Assembly: GCA_021640185.1 (NCBI GenBank)
Contig: JAJXDX010000072.1
Coordinates: 1 to 8,067 of the forward strand
Source: Oscillospiraceae bacterium
GTDB taxonomy: Bacteria; Bacillota; Clostridia; Oscillospirales; Acutalibacteraceae
Direction of reading: 5' to 3'
Length of the DNA stretch: 8,067 nucleotides
Position 1 is the first letter of the stretch. Each line of letters begins with the position of its first letter. Positions 7,181-8,067 of this stretch are shown in pieces. The translations under genes and the position numbers were made by a program. The notes beneath the pieces were generated by a model that searched no databases, was not told the DNA's origin, and worked only from the letters and a program-made list of their open reading frames with translations.

Positions 7181-7188
7181 TCCTCCTT
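7181..7188 (-). promoter_or_regulatory. Ribosome binding site of the propeller gene
   Basis: AAGGAGGA on the minus strand is a near-perfect Shine-Dalgarno sequence. It lies 4 bases before the ATG at 7176 and 7 bases before a second, adjacent ATG at 7173. The 7-base gap matches the spacing used by the solute-binding protein gene of this operon, so either ATG could be the real start. Confidence 0.8.
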
Positions 7189-7196
7189 GCTTCGGT

Positions 7197-8067
7197 TCAG
7201 CCTGCCGCGATGCGGATCAGCTGCAGGCGCGCATCGGTCAGCTTGGTCTGGTCGCGCACGAAATTATCGCCGGAGCGCACCAGACCGTCCACGATCTGCC
7301 GCGTTTTGGCGGCGTTCTTCTTCGCGGCCAGACACAGCAGCTCGTAATCCTCCCAGCTGTCCCGCACGCTCGTCGAGCGCGGGCCCTCGAGCACGGACAT
7401 ATTCTTCGCGTCCGGATAGACGAGGAAGGCGTCCGCCACCGCATCGTCGCAGAAAATGTCGGAGAAGGGATCGTTGCGGGAATACTTTGCCTGCTGCCAC
7501 AGGTTCCAGCCCCAGTGCAGGTAGCCGGTCACGCCCTGCTGCCAATCGTACCACCCGATGATCCGGGCGCTGAGCAGCGGATAATCGCCGATGCGGGTCA
7601 TGTAATTGCCCTGCGGGTTGACGCAGGTGTAGCTCCACAGCTCCAGCCCGTTATCGTCGGCGGCCAGCTTGTTGTAGCCAGTGCGCTCGCGCTCGTAATC
7701 GTCCAGCTGCGGGCAGTTGATGCTCAGCTCCTTGTCGCGGAAGTTCGTCAGCTGGTGGCTGCCCGCATCCAGCGTGCGCACGCCGGGCATCTCGCTTAGG
7801 ATCCGCTTGTACATCGCGCTGATCTGCTTGGTCTGCAAAGTAGACAGCGGCTCGTCGCACACATGCTGCAGCCACATCTTCTCCCAGCCCTTGCTCTTTA
7901 AGTGCGCGTACAGCGCGGGGATCAGCCGGTCGAAATGCGCCTTGGCCTCGGCCGTGTCCGCCTTGACCCACTTCGTCGTGCAGCCGCTGCCGTTTTTGAC
8001 GAAGATCGCGGTGACGAGCGAACCGGTCGGCCACGTGTTCGGCTCCGTCGGCGGGTCGACGTACCAG
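7197..8067 (-). CDS. DUF4091 / GH123-like glycoside hydrolase, C-terminal part (5' end outside window)
   Basis: The reading frame is open through the right window edge, so only the last 289 residues are visible (first full codon at 8066). The fragment has the hallmarks of the DUF4091 catalytic domain found in glycoside hydrolases related to family GH123. These are a TIM-barrel strand ending in C-D-E-P (Asp71 and Glu72 of the fragment, bases 7851-7856), the block W-S-Y-T-C-V-N-P-Q-G-N-Y, then G-V-T-G-Y-L-H-W-G-W-N, and near the end S-V-R-D-S-W-E-D-Y-E-L-L. In characterised GH123 enzymes an adjacent Asp-Glu pair carries out substrate-assisted cleavage of beta-N-acetylgalactosaminides; the pair seen here fits that position, but the sugar specificity is inference. 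Whether the protein is secreted cannot be told because the N-terminus is missing. It is the first gene seen in the operon, 20 bases ahead of the propeller gene. Family assignment is strong; activity is not proven. Confidence 0.88.
   Translation of the reverse strand, partial: WYVDPPTEPNTWPTGSLVTAIFVKNGSGCTTKWVKADTAEAKAHFDRLIPALYAHLKSKGWEKMWLQHVCDEPLSTLQTKQISAMYKRILSEMPGVRTLDAGSHQLTNFRDKELSINCPQLDDYERERTGYNKLAADDNGLELWSYTCVNPQGNYMTRIGDYPLLSARIIGWYDWQQGVTGYLHWGWNLWQQAKYSRNDPFSDIFCDDAVADAFLVYPDAKNMSVLEGPRSTSVRDSWEDYELLCLAAKKNAAKTRQIVDGLVRSGDNFVRDQTKLTDARLQLIRIAAG

Noticed and set aside
4870..7347. Very long open frame on the plus strand (825 codons) opposite the propeller gene
   Set aside because: Its translation is dominated by Arg, Ala, His, Pro and Gln with no domain pattern or plausible start site, as expected for the reverse complement of a GC-rich gene. 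The minus strand has coherent proteins with ribosome binding sites.

Overview
The window is one fully packed stretch of a single minus-strand operon, transcribed from high to low coordinates. It appears to be a carbohydrate-uptake locus of a high-GC Gram-positive-type bacterium. The most likely source is Bacillota, for example a GC-rich gut Clostridia lineage. The reasons are strong purine-rich Shine-Dalgarno sequences before every complete gene, a TTG start, CUT1 permeases of the LplB/YtcP type with no ATPase beside them, and very GC-rich codon usage. The lineage is inference; no rRNA or other taxonomic marker is present.

Layout in transcription order: (1) 8067-7197, C-terminal part of a DUF4091 / GH123-like glycoside hydrolase, cut by the window edge. 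(2) 7176-5119, a 685-residue beta-propeller-like protein without a signal peptide. (3) 5083-2201, a 960-residue secreted solute-binding protein with two carbohydrate-binding-like modules ahead of the binding-protein fold. (4) 2208-1264, ABC permease 1, with a TTG start overlapping gene 3. (5) 1250-366, ABC permease 2. (6) 358-1, N-terminal part of a secreted NHL/beta-propeller protein, cut by the window edge. Gaps are 20, 35, -8, 13 and 7 bases. There is no gene-free stretch over 35 bases, and no promoter, terminator, RNA gene, mobile element or repeat array is visible. The promoter presumably lies beyond 8067.

Working model (inference): the modular binding protein captures an oligosaccharide at the cell surface, and the two permeases import it using a shared ATPase encoded elsewhere (MsmX/UgpC type). 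The GH123-like enzyme and the histidine-rich propeller would process or sense the sugar, while the exported NHL protein acts outside or at the membrane. The substrate cannot be read from the sequence. The least understood parts are the signal-less propeller, the large modular binding protein, and the pairing of two different propeller genes around one transporter.
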